Source: Panax quinquefolius (taxonomy: Eukaryota; Streptophyta; Magnoliopsida; Apiales; Araliaceae). Taken from it: DNA of 64,000 bases. The notes below the pieces were generated by a model that saw nothing but the letters and a program-made list of their open reading frames with translations, ran no database searches and had not been told where the DNA came from. Positions 1-11,246 of the stretch are shown here, in pieces (positions within the stretch are counted from its first letter, which is position 1; each line of letters starts with the position of its first letter). The stretch spans positions 3,092,526-3,156,525 of the forward strand of contig CM035161.1 of the NCBI GenBank assembly GCA_020205615.1, written 5' to 3'. Made by a program: the position numbers and the translations under genes.

Positions 1-239
1 TAGTTTAGCACAACCTACGGGAAAAGTCTATTAAGTCAATAAGTTTTTATTGTATTCCAGTTCTCGTTGAAAACATTATTTCATTTTATTATTGGACAAT
101 AAAATTTTTGGTATTATAATTAAGAACAATTGTTGTTCTATTTATAATAATAATGTTTTTTTATAGAACTGGAATATTACTTAATAGATTTTGAATACTT
201 GACTTACGTAAAAAATTATTTTGCAAATTGAATAAACTA
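1..239. other. AT-rich sequence, no gene seen
   Basis: No coding signal recognised. It leads into the copia remnant and may be part of it, but I cannot align it to a known domain. Confidence 0.3.
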
Positions 240-2070
240 GTATAAGAAAAGGAGATGATCATTCAAAGAGTTGAATGTATGTATTTGTTAAAATACAAGT
301 GTGAATTATTTGAAAGGTTCAAAGAATTCAGAAGTGAAACAAATTGGAAAAGTATTAACATTCTTTGATTAGATCAAGGAATAAATACTTGTGCAATAAG
401 TTTCTAGATCATCTCAAATGGTTTTCTCATAATGGACGCCTCCTGATACGTAATAAATGATTTATGTATCTGAAAGGAAAAATCGTACCTTGTTGGACAT
501 GGTGCGGTCCATAATGATTTTACCGACATTTCAAAGTATCCTCCGGGGTCATATCCAGAAATGGTCGTGATATCTACGAAAAGGTAACCTTAAATTTCGC
601 CCCAAGACTCCATAAAAGTTATGGACAGGGAGGATTCCTAATCTTAAGTATGTTAAGATAATGGGTTGTCCAACTTATGTGAAAAGGTTTCAAAGGATAA
701 GCTTGGGACAAAATTTGACATGTACAGATTTGTGGGACATCCTAAAGTAAGTTTAGGGTATATGTTCTATAATCTTACTTAGTAAAAGGTGTTTATTGTG
801 AAACACACTGCCTTCTAAGAGAAAGGTGTTTATCATTGAAGGGGCTAGTGGGAGGATAATAGATCTTGAAGAGTTCAAGAACCACAAAGCACTATAAGTC
901 AAATAAGAGGAACACGTAGATAGACTATTGTACCTGGCCAAATCAATCATAAATCTAGAATAGTCTCAAGATATACAGGAGGTATGGATTCATCATGGAT
1001 GATGATGATGAGGTACGTATCATAGAAGATAATGATCCAGTTACATACGATGAGGTAAGAGTTGTAGACTCTCAGAGAAATGGATTGAAACAAGCTTCTC
1101 GAAAATAGAACATTTGTTTTGATGAGACAATCAAAAGAGTTTGATTTTATCAAAAATAAGAATGAACCTAGTGTGTACAAAAAGGTCAGTGGGAGCGTCG
1201 TGACATTCTTAGTATTATATGTTGATATACTACGGATGAGGAATAACATACCAATACTAAAATTAGTATAGATAAAGTTGTCTAAACATTCCTCCATGAA
1301 TTATTTGGGAAGAGTATCTTAATTGGGGATGCAAATCTATATAGATAGATTTAAAAGGATGCTCGGTTTAACCCAAGAAACGTATATTCATTTGATGCTA
1401 AAGTCGTTTGGCATGGCAAACTCCATGGGATGTCTCATGTTGATGAGCCCTGGAGTGCATTTCTCTTAATAGTCCCCATAGACTCCAAAAAGAGAGATCG
1501 CATGAGTGACTATCATGTATGCAATGAAATGTACGAGACCTGATATTGATCAGTCATATTCTGGAGAAGTTCACTGTGAGATAGTGAAAAACATCTTAAA
1601 GTACTTAACCGGCACTAAGGATGTGATCATACGGTGGGTCTAAATTAAAACTAGAGGGCTTAATGGACTCAAGTTTTCGATGCGGAAGAGACGACGAATA
1701 TCCACTTTAAGGTAAAGCGTTACCTTGAACGGTGGTGCAGTGAATTGGAAAGGTTTCAAACAACAAAGAGTTGCTGGTTTAGTGATAAAAAAAAGTATAT
1801 AGCTATATATGAAGCCGCAAGTTGATTGTTTAGATGAAAAGTTCATTACAGAACTAGGAATAGTTTCTAAGTCTCATCTTGGATCTAAACATGTGTTGTG
1901 GCACTTTCATTTGATTATAAGAATCATTGAAAGATGGGAAATCACTATAGAGATAGTGGACTCTCAAGAACAACATTACATATCCATTAACTAAAGCTTA
2001 TCCAACAACAGGATAATCGTCACTTAGAGAAGAAGGGTATGAGATACCATGGCGATTGACTTTAGTGCAA
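240..2070 (+). pseudogene. Ty1/copia polyprotein remnant (integrase to RNase H)
   Basis: Decayed copia pol. In order, short matches in shifting frames correspond to the end of the integrase region (around 290–520), the reverse transcriptase with a LYVD-type active-site box near 1217 (second Asp lost), the GMQIYRDR-like stretch near 1328, the YAM-KCTRPDI stretch near 1516, and an RNase H end (KFITELGIV near 1840, SKHVL near 1886, then a GD-L-type end near 2050). Domain order integrase–RT–RNase H marks Ty1/copia rather than Ty3/gypsy. Stops and frameshifts are frequent and large parts are missing, so no functional protein is encoded. A purine-rich tract (2066–2080, AAGTGGGAGATTG) directly after the polyprotein end looks like the polypurine tract. 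Seen: peptide fragments and order. Inferred: a degenerate, probably old insertion. Confidence 0.8.
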
Positions 2071-2078
2071 GTGGGAGA

Positions 2079-2700
2079 TTGAAAGTAGTATGCACACAAG
2101 ACAATCATGTTTGATGATAAAGTATATACTTTGTAACAATCTTATTCATTTATTAATAAAAAGTATTAATTTACTAAAGGCTTTTAATTATCAACATGAT
2201 GCTGTTTTATAATATGTGATAAACCCATAGTTTTAAGCAATGCTTTTAGAATAATGATGATGATCATTCTAATGAGATCTAAATTCTTAGAAAGCTTAAA
2301 ACTAAAATTATTCCCAATCGTTGGATTACTAAATTGGGGATTAGTGAATCCAGATAGATTGGTACATACGTTCTTGCTTCATTGGATGAGGATGATTGAT
2401 CTCATGATCATTTGTGTGAGACACTAAAGCAAGTATGTAGGTGCTTATTGGAGAATAAGTTTCTTTGAACGTGGCTCGCTAAGGAGGAATACCTAATGGA
2501 GTTTTACTTACTGTCAATAGGAATTCTCAGTAGTGATAGTAAGTACAAGTGATCCTTGGACTTGAGATCATCATAGTATCTTGTGCATCATGAGTTATAC
2601 TTTGACAATCACCATCACAACTCAAATACTATTTTAAATGTATTCTTTTTACTTTACTTCATTTGTTTGGTAAAAGTAAATTGCGTTTGGTGACTTTCAA
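2079..2700 (+). repeat. Probable 3' LTR of the copia remnant (end unresolved)
   Basis: Noncoding sequence directly downstream of the polypurine-like tract, beginning TGAAAGTAG. Its position is where the 3' LTR should start. No second LTR lies in the window to fix the end, and no target duplication could be identified. Confidence 0.4.
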
Positions 2701-2972
2701 TTTTATGTCAACTTGTAAAAAAAAATTCATATAAAAAACGACGTCGTTTTGGTCCACAGACAAAAAAAAGTTGTGAGATATTAGATTTTCTTTTTAATGT
2801 GTTGTCAATCCCACAACAAAATTCTTACAAGATCTTCACAGAGAAATCTTCATACAGGATCCGAATTATATATATATATATATATATATATGATTCTTTT
2901 TCATTAGCGGCAACCTCCAACTCGCTGGCAAACAACACCATTCAAATTTAGTTTGGTATATAATCCTCCATC

Positions 2973-3031
<59 letters not shown>
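2701..3031. repeat. AT-rich spacer with (TA)n and (GA)n microsatellites
   Basis: Holds (TA)n at 2867–2891 and 2979–3014, the latter running into (GA)n at 3014–3031, and a perfect short palindrome AAACGACGTCGTTT near 2736. No gene is visible. Confidence 0.7.
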
Positions 3032-3032
3032 T

Positions 3033-3254
3033 AGAATCTTAAGCTCACCCTTATCAGCTCACACTGAGCTCACCCCCTTTAGCGAGCGAACGTGACAGTT
3101 CAGTTCATATAATAGTCGTCTATACTTTTAGCGACGCTATATGTTTCGCCGCTAAAAGTATAAACGACAGTTGTATAATCGAACCATCGCTGAGATCCGT
3201 CGCTAAAGGGGGTGAGCTCGGTCAAGTGAGTGATAAAGGTGAACTTAAGATCCT
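3033..3254. mobile_element. Palindromic long-TIR MITE (~220 bp)
   Basis: The ends are inverted repeats of about 50 bp: the left begins AGAATCTTAAGCTCACC and the reverse complement of the right begins AGGATCTTAAGTTCACC; both run inward to a shared CACCCCCTTTAGCGA. A second nested inverted repeat lies in the middle (CTATACTTTTAGCG near 3119 against CGCTAAAAGTATA near 3151), so almost the whole element can fold back. No coding capacity. It abuts the left LTR of element A and may have removed or hidden A's left target duplication. Superfamily is not certain; the length of the TIR suggests Mutator-like or a foldback element. Confidence 0.75.
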
Positions 3255-3411
3255 GAATATAAGAACAACTTATTATAAATAAAATTGAATTTTTCTCTAT
3301 TCATTATTCTAAATTAATAAGGTGTTAATTTGATATAATACTTTGGTTATGGGTGAAATGTGCAAATTTTCAAAATAAGCGAGTGGTTATAAAATATTCA
3401 TTTCTGTCGGG

Positions 3412-3457
3412 GAATATTCATTTGGTCGTGGAATATTCTTGTTATCGGGGAATATTA
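3412..3457 (+). promoter_or_regulatory. GAATATTC box cluster in LTR U3
   Basis: Two palindromic GAATATTC boxes (3412–3419, 3431–3438) and a third GAATATTA (3450–3457), spaced 19 bp apart, about 155 bp into the LTR. GAA-TA-TTC has the form of a heat-shock-element dyad (GAAnnTTC). Equivalent clusters occur in the LTRs of B, C and D and in the fragment at 62870. Activity as an enhancer is inference. Confidence 0.4.
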
Positions 3458-5041
3458 AATATTTAGCGCAACTATTTATTTGGGCCCCATAACGGAAAAG
3501 CTTGTTGGATGAAGAAAAGCGATAAAGTATGAGTTTTTATGAATAATCTACAGAATCGCTTATTACAGATTAACCTTTGTTGGGTTACCCGGTGGTTAAA
3601 ATACGAATGTCGGCGTGGTTGCATAAAGAAGATACCAGTATTGCACATTATTGTTGAATTATTGATTCATACGTAGTAAGGCACTACTCAATAATTGTTC
3701 TGATAATTATTATTCAATATTTTATTTTATTGATTCAATAATTGTTGCATTGATAGTTTATATTATTGTTGTTTCAATAATTGTCATCGCACAAGATTTC
3801 CCATTATCAGATCAATAATTCATATTATTTGAATAATATTATTAGATAACATTATTGGCAATGTCTAGAAAATTCTGTCAAGTAGAGGTTTGGTCACCTA
3901 ATTGCGCGCCAATAAGGAAAAATCCTTATTGGAAAGCCCCCTCTTTCCTAGGAACTGCATGGTTGTCATAATTGTGATTATATAATATTATTTGTGAATA
4001 ATTAATTATTGATTTATATAATAAGGAAATAATTATTTGATGTAGCTATTAATGATGGATTTATTTATGTGGTTATAAATGAAAGAATTAATGATGAGGT
4101 GTTTTATCAGTATTTTGTCAGAATGGAGGCATTAAAAATCACCCGTTTATGGATTTCGGATATTTTTTATTTGGAATTTGGAAAAACTCAAAGCTACAAA
4201 GTTGTAGAGAATTCGATTTCGTGTGGAATGGACATAAAATTCGTATTTTCTGATAAACGGGCTATTTTCTATGAATTACTGAAGTTTCGAAAAATAAAAT
4301 AATTTTTATTAAATTATGGGTGGGACCCACTTTTTGGTTGGTGTTGAATGCACATGGGCTGCTGAAAATTTTCAGAATTGGTGGCTAGCTTGTTCAATTG
4401 ATGCATGAGTAGAAGAAAGAATGAGAAATAATATTATTTTATTATTTTAGTCTCTTATGGCGTTCTAGCATTTTCCTTTAAATAGACGCTTAGGTTAGAA
4501 TTGAAAATCACACCAGAAACAAGTTTTCTTTCTCTATAAATTATCGAGCGTATTTTTGTGAGTATTTTGATACTTTGAGAGTTCTTTATTCGGTGCAAGT
4601 TTACATCAAGACTATATCCAAATTGATCGGAAGGATGAGTTATTTTGAGGTAAGGGATGTTATTTTCTTCTTAAATGATATTATTTTCTTCAATGTCATT
4701 ATGCCGAAACATTGGTGAACTTTTTAATCAAATTTGGAACTTTTTGTGTCGGGGTTACTATTCACGTATACGACACTATTCACGAATACGGTACTATTCA
4801 CTGAAAAATTAATTTTTCTTCTTTTTGTCCAAGATGTCTATTATGGTTAATATCTTTGATTGTATCCATGTTTTGATCCTTATTTTTGAATTCTGCTTCA
4901 CAATTGGTTATTATGAAGTACTATTGATCTTGGATAAATTTATTATCTGAATCTCGATATTTGTCCTTACGTCTCATTTGGATTCGTTTTCTTTAAAATA
5001 TTTTTCATCATCCTCGGTCTTAAATGATGATATTATTGAAT

Positions 5042-5175
5042 ATCTTTGGCCCGTAGTGCAAAGATGAACAGGTGTTGAGATGAACATGAGCGACTGGTGA
5101 TTTAAATGAATATCTTTGGCCTGTAGCGCAAAGATGAATGATTAAATGATAAATATCTTTGGCCTGTAATGCAAA
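5042..5175 (+). repeat. Hairpin-unit array in LTR A
   Basis: Three units of the form ATCTTTG–GCCCGTAGTG–CAAAGAT: 5042–5065, 5112–5135, and a third near 5153 whose right arm is separated by the hAT-like MITE. Each can form a 7-bp stem with a ~10-nt loop. The same array occurs at the same place in the LTRs of B, C and D. Confidence 0.7.
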
Positions 5176-5818
5176 TAAGGGTGTAAACGAGTCGAACCGG
5201 AGCGAACAGAGAGCTACTTGAATTCGACTCGAAATGATAAATTCATACTCGAATTCGACTCGAATTCGAATTATATTTGAAATTTCTACTCAGATTCGAC
5301 TTGACTCGAATATTTAGTACTCGAATTCGATCCGACTCGACTCGAATATTTATTCAAACTACTCGCGAGCTTCAAATTCAAGCTCGAATTCGAGTCTCCA
5401 CATAATAACTAATTTTATAATAAATATAATTATAAATTCAATTTGTTATTTTACTTAAAAATGAGAAAATATATTTATTATTACATTTTATAAATATAAA
5501 ATCATAATTAAAATTAAAAACAAAATAAAATAATAATTGATTATTGATTTAAATTTGTATATATTATAAGAGAATGTATCGAGCACTAATCGAATATGTA
5601 TTAACCGAGTATGTATCGAATCACAATAAAAAATTCGAGTAGTTTGAATCTTAAACGAGTCGAGTATAACATTGCTCAGATTTTACTCATATTTTTATTC
5701 GAACTATTTTTAATGTTCAGATTTGGATCATATTATTAACGAATCCGAGTCTCGCTCGTATTTTTTTCGAGTCGAGCCCTAATCGAGCCCGAACTATGTT
5801 GGCTCGTTTACAGCCTTA
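5176..5818. mobile_element. hAT-like MITE inside LTR A (643 bp)
   Basis: Terminal inverted repeats TAAGGGTGTAAACGAG and TAAGGCTGTAAACGAG (15 of 16 identical). Flanked by an 8-bp target duplication, AATGCAAA (5168–5175) and AGTGCAAA (5819–5826), with one mismatch; 8 bp is the hAT hallmark. The interior is rich in TCGAATTCGA-type repeats near the ends and is AT-rich in the middle, with no coding capacity. The other LTRs read straight through this point, which confirms the insertion. Confidence 0.88.
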
Positions 5819-6393
5819 AGTGCAAAGATGAATATTTGATTAAAGATGTATATTAATTGATGTTACAGGGATAAAATATTGATGATGGACTTTTAAATCT
5901 TAGAAGATAGTAGAATTCATTCTTTACGTGACTCTTTAATGGATTGTTGTTTCACTTTGCATTTGTTGATCTAAAACTTGTTATCTATTATATTCTATCG
6001 ATATTTCCTATTGAAGACTAATGATAATTTGTTGTATATTATCTTAGTCATAATATTCTTCTTCGGGCTAGTTTAGCTCACCTTTTTCCTTTTGTTCCAT
6101 TTTCTTCTCGGGAGGTGAGAACATAGCGAGGATCGAGTCGGGTATGGAGTGATGGTTCTAGAAAGATTTTTTAGCAGTCCTCACTATTTGTGTAAAATAG
6201 TGTATGAATAATTGTAATGAAGACTTATTTGAATGTTGATATTGTCTAAAAGATAATATTTGTATTTAAACTCACAATATGTGTTCTCGTATTTTGCACG
6301 ACAATTGTATTATTGAAGTTGTAGTTTTGCTACGTACCATGTATTTGGCGACTCGGAATGGGTGTTGTATACCTATTTGGGGGGCGCCACAAT

Positions 6394-6405
6394 TGGTATC
6401 AAAGC
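6394..6405 (+). other. Primer binding site of element A
   Basis: TGGTATCAAAGC just after the 5' LTR. It matches the complement of the initiator-Met tRNA 3' end (TGGTATCAGAGC) apart from one base, as usual for Ty3/gypsy and copia elements in plants. Confidence 0.8.
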
Positions 6406-6599
6406 TTAGGATATGGTCTCTGGCGGAGATCGTGGAATAGAACTAGGAGGGGAGAGATGAGTAAATCCTTCGCTAGTGTGTCCTATCTAAGCTTATTTGT
6501 TGGTCGGTCATAATATAGGAATATTATGTGATATGTTAATTTGTTTAATTAACCCTTTTTTTATGCCAGTATTTAAGAATAGCTGTTGAGAACGTTAAC

Positions 6600-7700
6600 A
6601 ATGGAGTGTATGAGACTGTGGAACAACCTTTAGTCACAAACCAGGAGAACGTGCAACAGGAAGGCAATATTCCTCCTGTAAACAAAGCTACCGAGCAAAC
6701 GATGAATGATGGAATGTTTAGGAGCTTTTTTACAGTTCATGCAAAATTAGACGAGGGAGACTCGTGTACAAAATATGGGTGGAACTGATGGCAACGAGCG
6801 GTCTATCACAGCCAAGCAGTTCAAGGAGTTGGGATCACCAGATTTCTGGGGAAAGCCCGATCCGATTAAGGCGAAAACATAGTTCAAGCAAATTACCAAG
6901 ATATTCGATGTCTTGGGATGCACGGAGGAGCAGAAGGTTCCATTCGCCATCTTTATGTTCCGTGGAGAGGAAGATTACTGGTGGAAATCCGTGAAGCGTA
7001 CCCAGCCAGCCGTACTCAACATGTCTTGGGAAAGATTTCAAAAATTGTTCAATGACAAGTACTTTTCTGAAAGTATTCGTCATATGAAGGAGGTAGAGTT
7101 TATTAGACTGGAATAGAACAACATGACGGTGTCTCAGTATGAGGCGAAGTTCACGGAGTTATCCAGGTTTGCACCTCATTTGGTAGAGAATGAAGAATGT
7201 ATGACGCGGATGTTTCTGAGAGGTCTAAAACCCGAGATTCGACAATACCTTATCTCTCATAAATTTTCTCTATATTCAGATGTTGTCAACAGGGCTCAAT
7301 TATTAGAGTGAGATAATGAGTATACTCAACCGAGGGACCACAACGTGGTCATCTGGGTGGGTGAAAGAATCATCGAGCGATGAAAACCAAATGAGGAGGG
7401 AAAAATATGGACAAAGGCGGTAACCACTCAGGTGGTAATCGTGGCCATGATAATAGGCGAGGTGAGTCAAATGGAAATTTTAGAAAGAGGAGATTCAACA
7501 ATGATGGGAAGACATCAAGACCAAAGACCAAAGACCAACAACAAATTCTAGGGAGGAGAACGACCGCCGGTTAGATATTACAAATCTTTGGAAAGAGGGA
7601 CATATCCCAAACCGCCCCACAACAATCCAAGGTATGTTATAAGCTGTGGAAAGGAAGGTCACATAGCTCGTGATTATCTCAGAGCAAAACCAAGTTCGAT
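6600..7700 (+). pseudogene. Element A gag remnant
   Basis: Nucleocapsid/capsid polyprotein in several pieces. An N-terminal piece is readable at 6606–6788, the retrotransposon-gag core (W-x-F-x-K-L-F-x-D-K-Y followed by MTVSQYEAKF and LSRFAPHLV) at 6890–7311, and a damaged zinc knuckle (ISCGKEGHIARDYL) near 7637–7680, where the first and last cysteines of CCHC are lost. In-frame stops include one in the core near 7114 and one at 7309. It precedes the protease region as in other chromoviruses. Not functional. Confidence 0.85.
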
Positions 7701-7718
7701 TGGGGATGGTGACTCAAG

Positions 7719-8159
7719 GTGGTCGTCCCAGATAAGTCAAAATCGGCCGGTTCTGGAAGAAGCGTTTGTTGTGATCGGCAAAACGTGAGGAACCCGAACG
7801 AGGTGATCACAGGTAAGCTAATCTTGAATTCTTGTGAAGTTTATTCCTTACTAGATATCGGTTCTACCCATTCTTTTATCTCTCCTACTTGTGCTCAACG
7901 TTTAAACTTGACTCTGGAGAAATTGGACTTTAACTTATCTGTTAAAACTCCGTTGGGTGAAACCTTCGTTATATCTACAGTTTATAAATCTTGCTTGATC
8001 CAAGTTGGCACTATCACATTACTTGTTGATCTTATCTCTTTAAAGATACTTGCTTTTGATGTGATTTTAGGAATTAATTGTTTAACCACTCATCGTGCCA
8101 AAATTGATTGTTTTCGTAAGGTTGTTAGTTTTCATATTCCTAACCAACCTGTTATGTGA
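7719..8159 (+). pseudogene. Element A retropepsin (protease) region
   Basis: A 147-codon open stretch with an aspartic-protease core: SLLDIGSTHSFIS around the catalytic Asp (GAT at 7854), then the hydrophobic ILAFDVILGIN-type second half. The catalytic triad D-T/S-G reads D-I-G here; element B has the same change at the same codon (GAT ATC), so the change may be ancestral to both. Flanked by the zinc knuckle upstream and RT downstream. Confidence 0.85.
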
Positions 8160-8264
8160 ATTCAAGCAACTAAACCACTAAAATCAGTCACTGTCATATC
8201 AAGCCACAAAGCTATTCGTTTATTAAAAAACAGATGTCAAGCTTTCTTAGCCCATGTTATCGAT

Positions 8265-9550
8265 TTGAACAGAGACAAGTCAGATTTGTATAATATTTTT
8301 GTTGTTAGAGAATTTCCTGATGTATTTTTTGAAGAACTTCCCGGTCTACCCCCAGAACGTGATGGTGAATTCTTTATTGACCTTGAGCAAGATACAAAGC
8401 CCATTTCTAAAACCCCATATCGAATGGCTCTATTGAACTTCGGGAGTTAAAAGTCCAACTACTGAGGAGTTATTAGACATCGAGTTTCATTCGCCCTAGT
8501 AAATCTCCTTGGGGTGCTCTGTTTTATTAAGTAAAGAAGAAAAGGCAGAGTATGCAACTTTGTATTAACAATCGAGAATTGAACCATGTCACCATCAAGA
8601 ATAGGTATCCGCTACCTCGCATTGATGACCTGTTTGACCAGTTACATGGAGCACAATTCTTTTCAAAGATCGATCTTCGATTCGGATATCATCAATTTGA
8701 AGATTAAAAGCGAGGATATTTCAAAAGCGCCTTCGTAACTCCCAGACGGAATTATGAATTCTTAGTCATGTCTTTTGGATTGACTAATGCTCCTGCCGCT
8801 TTTATGGATATGATGAACCGTGTATTCAAGGAATACTTGGATCAGTTCGTTGTTGTCTTTATTGATGACATCCTCATTTATTCCAAAAGTCGTGAAGATC
8901 ATGAGCACCATTTGAAGCTGATACTTGAAAAGCTTCGTGAAAACAAGCTATATGCCAAGCTGAAAAAATGCGAGTTCTGGCTTGAGGAAGTAGCATTCCT
9001 TGAGCACGTGGTGTCAAAACATGGAGTATCCGTTGACTCGGTGAAGATTGAAGCAATACAAAGTTGGGAGCAACCGAAGTCGGTGACTGAAGTACGTAGC
9101 TTTTTGGGCTTAGCTGGTTATTATCAGAGATTCGTGGAAGGATTTTCTCGAATCGCTACTACATTAACTCAGCTGAATCGGAAAGATACAAAAAAATTCG
9201 TATGGAGCGAGGAATGCGAGAAGAGTTTCCAAGAGCTCAAGAGGAGACTCATTTCAGCACCTGTTCTGGCAATATCATCTGGTTCGGATGGATTTGTTAT
9301 CTACAGCGATGCTTCAGGCAAAGGGTTAGGATGTGTTCTCATGCAACATGGGAAAGTTATAGCCTATGCCTCGCGACAACTCAAAGAATATGAGAGGAAT
9401 TATCCTACTCATGATCTGGAGTTGGCAATAGTCATTTTCGCGTTGAAAATCTGGAGACACTACCTGTATGGGGAAAAAGTGGAGATTTATATGAATCATA
9501 AAAGCCTCAAATATTTCTTCACCCAAAAAGAACTCAACATGCAAAAATGA
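8265..9550 (+). pseudogene. Element A reverse transcriptase and RNase H
   Basis: The N-terminal RT segment ([15 protein letters not shown], then KPISKTPYRMA) is open at 8265–8450, broken by frameshifts and stops through 8760, then open for 260 codons from 8768. That part holds the catalytic FIDD box (8858–8869), the thumb region, [12 protein letters not shown], and RNase H beginning SDASGKGLG. The RNase H motif usually read TDHKSLKYF is MNHKSLKYF here, replacing a key acidic residue. A stop at 9548 interrupts the frame just before the RNase H end. Non-functional; long intact stretches suggest moderate age. Confidence 0.92.
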
Positions 9551-9562
9551 CGTTGGCTTGAG

Positions 9563-10411
9563 TTGTTGAAAGATTACGATCACACTATTCAATATCATCC
9601 TAGAAAAGCAAACGTAGTAGCTGACGCATTGAGTAGAAGATCGTATGCGGGTACGAGTGCAATGTTGTTAACACAAAGACCCATTTTATACGATTTACAA
9701 AGGATGGAGATTGAGTTAAAGACTCCAGGGACCGACGTGATGATGGCGAATATACGAGTAGAACCGACTTTAGTCGACAAATTTAAAGCTGCTCAAGCTA
9801 CGGACCTGGGGCTGATGCGTATGAAGAAGAAAAATCAAGAAAGTGCTATTCCAGAAGCAAGAATCGATGAAGAAGGAATACTTCGATTCAACTCTAAACT
9901 TTGCGTTCCTAACGATTCTAAATTGAAGCATAGAATCATGATGGAGGCACACAATACCCCGTTTTCAATCCATCCTGGGAGTACCAAAATGTATCATGAT
10001 CTTCGACATACATTTTTGTGGAACGATATGAAGAGAGAGATCGCAGAGTTTATCTCGAGGTGTTTAACCTGTCAACGTGTAAAGGCGGAGCAAAAAGTGC
10101 CAAAGGGTCCATTGCAACCACTTGAGATTCCGAAATGGAAGTGGGAACACATTACCATGGATTTCGTTATAGGTCTTCCCAAAGTTTCTCAAGGCTTAGA
10201 TGCGATTTGGGTTATTGTTGATAGATTAACCAAGTCTGCTCATTTCTTGCCGATACATGAGACTTATTCCCTTGAACGTCTTGCTCGTATGTACGTGAAC
10301 GAGATTGTGAGATTGCATGACATGCCAGTATCCATAGTTTTGAATCGTGACCCAAGATTTACTTCAAGATTTTGGGTTAGCTTGCAGAAAGCTATGGGCA
10401 CGCAGTTCTGA
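9563..10411 (+). pseudogene. Element A integrase, N-terminal and catalytic part
   Basis: It contains the end of RNase H ([11 protein letters not shown]), the HHCC zinc-binding domain (HNTPF-IHPG, later RCLTCQR) and the catalytic core from MDFVIGLP through [11 protein letters not shown]. The second catalytic position, normally in SDRDPRF, reads LNRDPRF, so one of the DDE acidic residues is lost. A frameshift after 10411 breaks the core before the Glu region. Confidence 0.9.
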
Positions 10412-10524
10412 TTGATCAAAGATACCATCCTCAAACGGACGGGAAATCGGAAAGGACTATTCAAACCCTTGAAGATCTATTAAGACTCTGTGTCTTAGAT
10501 TTTAAAGGAAGTTGGGATAAGTAC

Positions 10525-11235
10525 TTGCCACTGGTGGAATTTTCCTACAACAACAGTTATCAAGCAAGTATAGGCATGGCTCCATTTGAGGCGTTGTATG
10601 GACGAAAGTGTCGTTCTCCAGTATGCTGGGACGAGGTGGGTGAAGCAACGTTGTTGGGACCAGAATTAGTACGCATGACTACAGAAAAGATCCAAATGAT
10701 TCGACAACATATTCAAACCTCACAGGATCGACAAAAGAATTATGTTGATCTTCATCGAAAGGACGTGGAATTTAATATTGGGGATCATGTATTGTTACGT
10801 GTTGCTCCATGGAAGGGAGTTACAAGATTTAGAAAGAGAGGAAAGCTCAATCCAAGATTTGTTGGTCCATTTAAGATTCTAGACCGAATAGAAAATTTGG
10901 CCTATAGACTCGCGTTACCTTTAAACATGTCTCATGTTTATAATATTTTTCATATATCTATGCTTCGTAAATATGTGAAAGACCCAAACCACATTATTGC
11001 GTTAGAACTAGACGAGATAGCCAAAGATTTAACGTACGAGGAGGTACCTAGTAAGATCTTGGATAGGAAAGAGCATGTTCTACGCACTAAGGTTATACCA
11101 CAAGTTAAGGTTTTGTAGAGGAACCATGCTATTGAAGAAATGACCTGGGAGTTGGAATCGGAAATGAAAGCGAGGTACCCTCACCTGTTCGAAACACCAG
11201 GTACGTACGTCAATTTCGAGGACGAAATTTTATAA
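10525..11235 (+). pseudogene. Element A integrase C-terminus and chromodomain
   Basis: Begins with the SYQASIGMAPFEALYGRKCRSP-type segment and continues through the GKLNPRFVGPFKIL C-terminal integrase motif to a chromodomain (LTYEE near 11029, then VKVL and RNHAIEEMTWELE). TGG has become TAG at 11116, truncating the chromodomain; the reading frame resumes to the natural end around 11235. Chromodomains tether integrases of this group to methylated histone H3 in heterochromatin (family knowledge). Confidence 0.88.
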
Positions 11236-11246
11236 GGAGGGGAGGT
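11233..11246 (+). other. Polypurine tract of element A
   Basis: TAAGGAGGGGAGGT directly before the 3' LTR start. The same tract precedes the 3' LTRs of B, C and D. Confidence 0.8.

Larger units (their letters stand above)
3258..6391 (+). repeat. Element A 5' LTR (with MITE insertion)
   Basis: Starts TATAAG in place of the TGTAAG of the 3' copy and ends GGCGCCACA. Length is 3134 bp, or about 2485 bp without the MITE and its duplicated target, matching the reassembled 3' LTR. It contains GAATATTC boxes at 3412 and 3431, a related GAATATTA at 3450, and a run of hairpin units (5042–5175). A TTCTAGAA palindrome lies near 6158. The stretch around 4060–4300 reads open by chance and resembles no protein. 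Confidence 0.9.

Noticed and set aside
2736..2752. AAACGACGTCGTTT palindrome as a regulatory site
   Set aside because: A short palindrome common in plant repeats, with no nearby gene.
4069..4302. 77-codon open stretch in LTR A, with a similar one at 11981–12226
   Set aside because: It lies inside LTRs, matches no protein, and its counterparts in C's LTRs are broken. It reflects LTR homology, not a gene.
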